Of a stretch of 6,840 nt of DNA, positions 4,772 through 6,840 are shown piece by piece. The stretch comes from Acidimicrobiia bacterium (GTDB lineage Bacteria; Actinomycetota; Acidimicrobiia; Acidimicrobiales; SZUA-35), in NCBI GenBank assembly GCA_029857855.1, contig JAOUGG010000127.1, forward strand, positions 1 to 6,840. The letters run 5' to 3'. Position 1 is the first letter of the stretch. Every line of letters starts with the position of its first letter. Below the pieces are notes generated by a model. It did no database searches. It was not told the origin of the DNA and was given only the letters and a program-made list of their open reading frames with translations. A program made the position numbers and the translations under genes.

Positions 4772-6262
4772 ATGCCCAACGGAAAGCCGAACATTCTCGT
4801 CCTGTGGGGCGACGACATCGGTATCAGCAACCTCAGCTGCTACTCCGATGGCCTGATGGGCTACCGGACGCCGAACATCGACCGGATCGCCGATGAGGGG
4901 GCCCGCTTCACCGACTACTACGGCGAGCAGTCCTGCACTGCCGGACGGGCTGCCTTCATCACCGGCCAGAATCCATATCGGACTGGTCTCACCAAGGTCG
5001 GACTACCGGGCGCCGACCTCGGTCTGCGTGACGAGGACCCAACGATCGCAACCGCCCTCAAGGCCCAGGGCTATGCCACCGGACAGTTTGGCAAGAACCA
5101 TTTCGGCGATCGCGATGAGTTCCTTCCCACCAATCACGGCTTCGACGAGTTCTTCGGCAACCTCTACCATCTGAACGCCGAGGAGGAACCGGAGAACGTC
5201 GACTATCCGGATCCCGAACGCTTCCCCAACTTCCGGGAACGGTTCGGCCCACGCGGCGTGATCCACAGTTATGCCGACGGCCGCATCGAGGACACGGGGC
5301 CGTTGACCAAGAAGCGGATGGAAACGATCGACGACGAGATAATCGAGCCCGCTCAGCGTTTCATTCGCGACGCCGCCGACAACGACACACCATTCTTCGT
5401 GTGGTTCAACACCACGGGCATGCACTTCCGCACCCACATCGCCGACGAGATCCGCGGCCAGGCCGGACGGTGGCAGTCCGAGTATCACGACGCGATGGTC
5501 GAGCACGACAAGCGCATCGGGAAGATGCTCGACCTGCTCGATGAGCTCGGCCTCGCCGAGGACACGATCGTGGTCTACAGCACCGACAACGGCGTGCACA
5601 TGAACACGTGGCCCGATGGTGGCATGACCCCGTTCCGAAGCGAGAAGAACTCGTGCTGGGAGGGGGCCTTCCGCGTCCCGTGCATGGTTCGCTGGCCGGA
5701 GCAGATCGAGGCCGGCATCGTCTTGAACGACATCGTCAGTCACGCCGATTGGTTCCCCACCTTCCTCGCCGCCGCCGGTGAGGACGACATCGCAGGGAAG
5801 CTCAAGGCAGGCCACGATCTGAACGGCACCGAGTACAAGGTCCATCTGGATGGCGGCAATCAGCTTCCCTATCTGACCGGTGACGCCACCGAGAGCGGTC
5901 GAGACTCGTTCTTCTACGTATCCGACGATGGCGATCTCATGGCGTTGCGCTTCGACAACTGGAAGATCGTGTTCCTCGAGCAGCGGGCCGCCGGGACACT
6001 GCGGATCTGGGCCGAGCCGTTCACCGAGCTGCGGGTGCCGAAGATCTTCAACCTTCGGACCGACCCCTACGAGCGTGCCGACATCACGTCGAACACGTAC
6101 TACGACTGGCTGATCGATCGCGCCTACCTGTTGGTGCCGGCTCAGGCCTACGTGATGGAGATGGCGCAGTCACTGGTCGAGTTCCCGCCCCGCCAGGAGT
6201 CGGCGAGTTTTACCGTGTCGACGATGCTCGGCAAGCTCCAGGCCGGTATCGGCAGTTCGTGA
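4772..6262 (+). CDS. Type I (formylglycine-dependent) arylsulfatase-family protein
   Basis: 496 residues. It hydrolyses sulfate esters with a cysteine-derived formylglycine and a divalent metal; the substrate cannot be told. Expected active-site residues are all seen: D14-D15 in WGDDIG, C55 and R59 in CTAGR (the C-x-P/A-x-R motif in its alanine form), K108 and H110 in GKNH, H218 in TGMH, D272-N273 in STDNG, and K292 before WEG (296-298). The C-terminal part (FNLRTDPYERAD, 426-437, then LLVPAQAY and FPPRQ) matches a well-kept arylsulfatase subgroup I recall, whose members often carry an N-terminal signal peptide. This one starts MPNGKPNILVLW directly at the first beta-strand, after a good Shine-Dalgarno, so it is probably cytoplasmic. 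GAFRVP (298-303) replaces the more usual GGxRVP. The gene overlaps the next, an FGE-family gene, by GTGA, which strongly suggests that the two are one operon. Confidence 0.94.
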   Translation: MPNGKPNILVLWGDDIGISNLSCYSDGLMGYRTPNIDRIADEGARFTDYYGEQSCTAGRAAFITGQNPYRTGLTKVGLPGADLGLRDEDPTIATALKAQGYATGQFGKNHFGDRDEFLPTNHGFDEFFGNLYHLNAEEEPENVDYPDPERFPNFRERFGPRGVIHSYADGRIEDTGPLTKKRMETIDDEIIEPAQRFIRDAADNDTPFFVWFNTTGMHFRTHIADEIRGQAGRWQSEYHDAMVEHDKRIGKMLDLLDELGLAEDTIVVYSTDNGVHMNTWPDGGMTPFRSEKNSCWEGAFRVPCMVRWPEQIEAGIVLNDIVSHADWFPTFLAAAGEDDIAGKLKAGHDLNGTEYKVHLDGGNQLPYLTGDATESGRDSFFYVSDDGDLMALRFDNWKIVFLEQRAAGTLRIWAEPFTELRVPKIFNLRTDPYERADITSNTYYDWLIDRAYLLVPAQAYVMEMAQSLVEFPPRQESASFTVSTMLGKLQAGIGSS

Positions 6263-6840
6263 TCTCGAGTCGAGTGGTGGCGGAACGGCCCATCATGGTG
6301 GAGGTCCCCGCCGGGACCTTCGCCATGGGGTCGGACCGCCACTACCCCGAGGAGGCGCCGGTGCACCGGGTTGGCGTCGACAGCTTCCTCATGTCGAGGA
6401 CGACCGTCACCAACGAGCAGTTCTCGGCGTTCGTCGATGCCACCGGCTATGTGACCGTCGCCGAGCGACCGCTGGATCCCGCAGACTTCCCTGGCGCACC
6501 AGTCGAGAATCTCGTTGCCGGTTCCCTCGTCTTCACCATGACGAACGGGCCCGTCGATCTTCGCCACCTCAGCCAGTGGTGGACCTGGACACCGGGGGCG
6601 AACTGGCGTCATCCTGAGGGGCCGTCGAGCAGCGTGGATGACCGGCTCGATCATCCCGTGGTGCACATCGCATTCGAGGATGCCGAGGCCTACGCAACAT
6701 GGGACGGGACCGATCTGCCGACCGAGGCCGAATGGGAGTACGCAGCCCGTGGCGGTCTCGAGTCGAAGGCGTTCGTCTGGGGCGACGAGGCAGTGCCCGA
6801 CAACAGATATCTGGCCAACTTCTGGCAGGGCGACTTCCCA
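6259..6840 (+). CDS. Formylglycine-generating enzyme (SUMF1/FGE) family protein, N-terminal part
   Basis: 194 codons are open to the right edge. The family oxidises the motif cysteine of sulfatases to formylglycine. Marks, numbered from GTG 6259, are VPAGTFAMGSD (16-26), TNEQFSAFV (51-59), TGYVTVAER (62-70), NWRHPEGP (115-122), DHPVVHIAF (131-139), LPTEAEWEYAARGGL (153-167) and WGDE (174-177). The HPEGP and ARGGL strings favour a true FGE over the related EgtB or PvdO-type members. The catalytic, copper-binding cysteines lie in the missing C-terminal third, so activity cannot be judged. Where relatives have K-R-L before PTEAEWE, this has T-D-L. GTG 6259 is chosen because it overlaps the sulfatase TGA as GTGA; GTG 6274 or 6277 and ATG 6295 are alternatives, and the family core begins only at residue 14. 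No clear Shine-Dalgarno precedes 6259, so coupled translation from the sulfatase is likely. Confidence 0.92.
   Translation, partial: MISSRVVAERPIMVEVPAGTFAMGSDRHYPEEAPVHRVGVDSFLMSRTTVTNEQFSAFVDATGYVTVAERPLDPADFPGAPVENLVAGSLVFTMTNGPVDLRHLSQWWTWTPGANWRHPEGPSSSVDDRLDHPVVHIAFEDAEAYATWDGTDLPTEAEWEYAARGGLESKAFVWGDEAVPDNRYLANFWQGDFP

Noticed and set aside
5003..5845. Minus-strand 280-codon open frame antisense to the sulfatase
   Set aside because: It lies wholly inside a gene with all its catalytic motifs in place. The long antisense frame follows from GC-rich third positions, and its product matches no family I recognise.

Overview
The window is GC-rich, densely coded bacterial chromosome. Its protein families are a HerA-like ATPase, an LPG-synthase-type membrane protein, YihY/BrkB, DUF1622, a repeat-bearing RDD protein, and a sulfatase with its formylglycine-generating enzyme. 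GTG starts and two -10 elements placed for leaderless or near-leaderless transcripts fit an actinobacterium, possibly of the Acidimicrobiia type. The taxonomic guess is inference from style and recall, not from a marker gene. I see no rRNA, tRNA, CRISPR, insertion sequence or phage gene.

Layout. (1) 2-364, plus strand: the last 120 residues of a HerA/DUF87-type ATPase, cut by the left edge. (2) 557-1627, minus strand: an LPG-synthase-TM/UPF0104 membrane protein, convergent with the ATPase. A putative 13-codon leader ORF overlaps its GTG start. (3) 1752-2648, plus strand: a YihY/BrkB membrane protein, divergent from gene 2, with a -10 element placed for a leaderless mRNA. (4) 2799-3185, plus strand: a small DUF1622 membrane protein with a good Shine-Dalgarno, after a hairpin that may terminate gene 3. 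(5) 3244-4599, minus strand: an unusual RDD-family membrane protein whose N-terminal half is 21 tandem nonapeptides built on R-V/I-D-V-D/N. (6) 4772-6262, plus strand: a type I sulfatase with every expected active-site residue, including the Cys of a CTAGR motif, and no signal peptide. (7) 6259 to the right edge, plus strand: the first 194 residues of a formylglycine-generating enzyme (SUMF1/FGE) family protein, overlapping the sulfatase stop as GTGA.

How the genes relate. The clear functional unit is the sulfatase and FGE pair. The FGE family oxidises the motif cysteine of sulfatases to formylglycine, and the 4-base overlap suggests coupled translation of enzyme and activator. The middle of the window is a run of four unrelated membrane-protein genes (genes 2-5) with separate promoters and alternating strands, so they need not act together. 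The least explained element is the nonapeptide array in the RDD protein. Otherwise the window looks ordinary, and I see no defence island or biosynthetic cluster.
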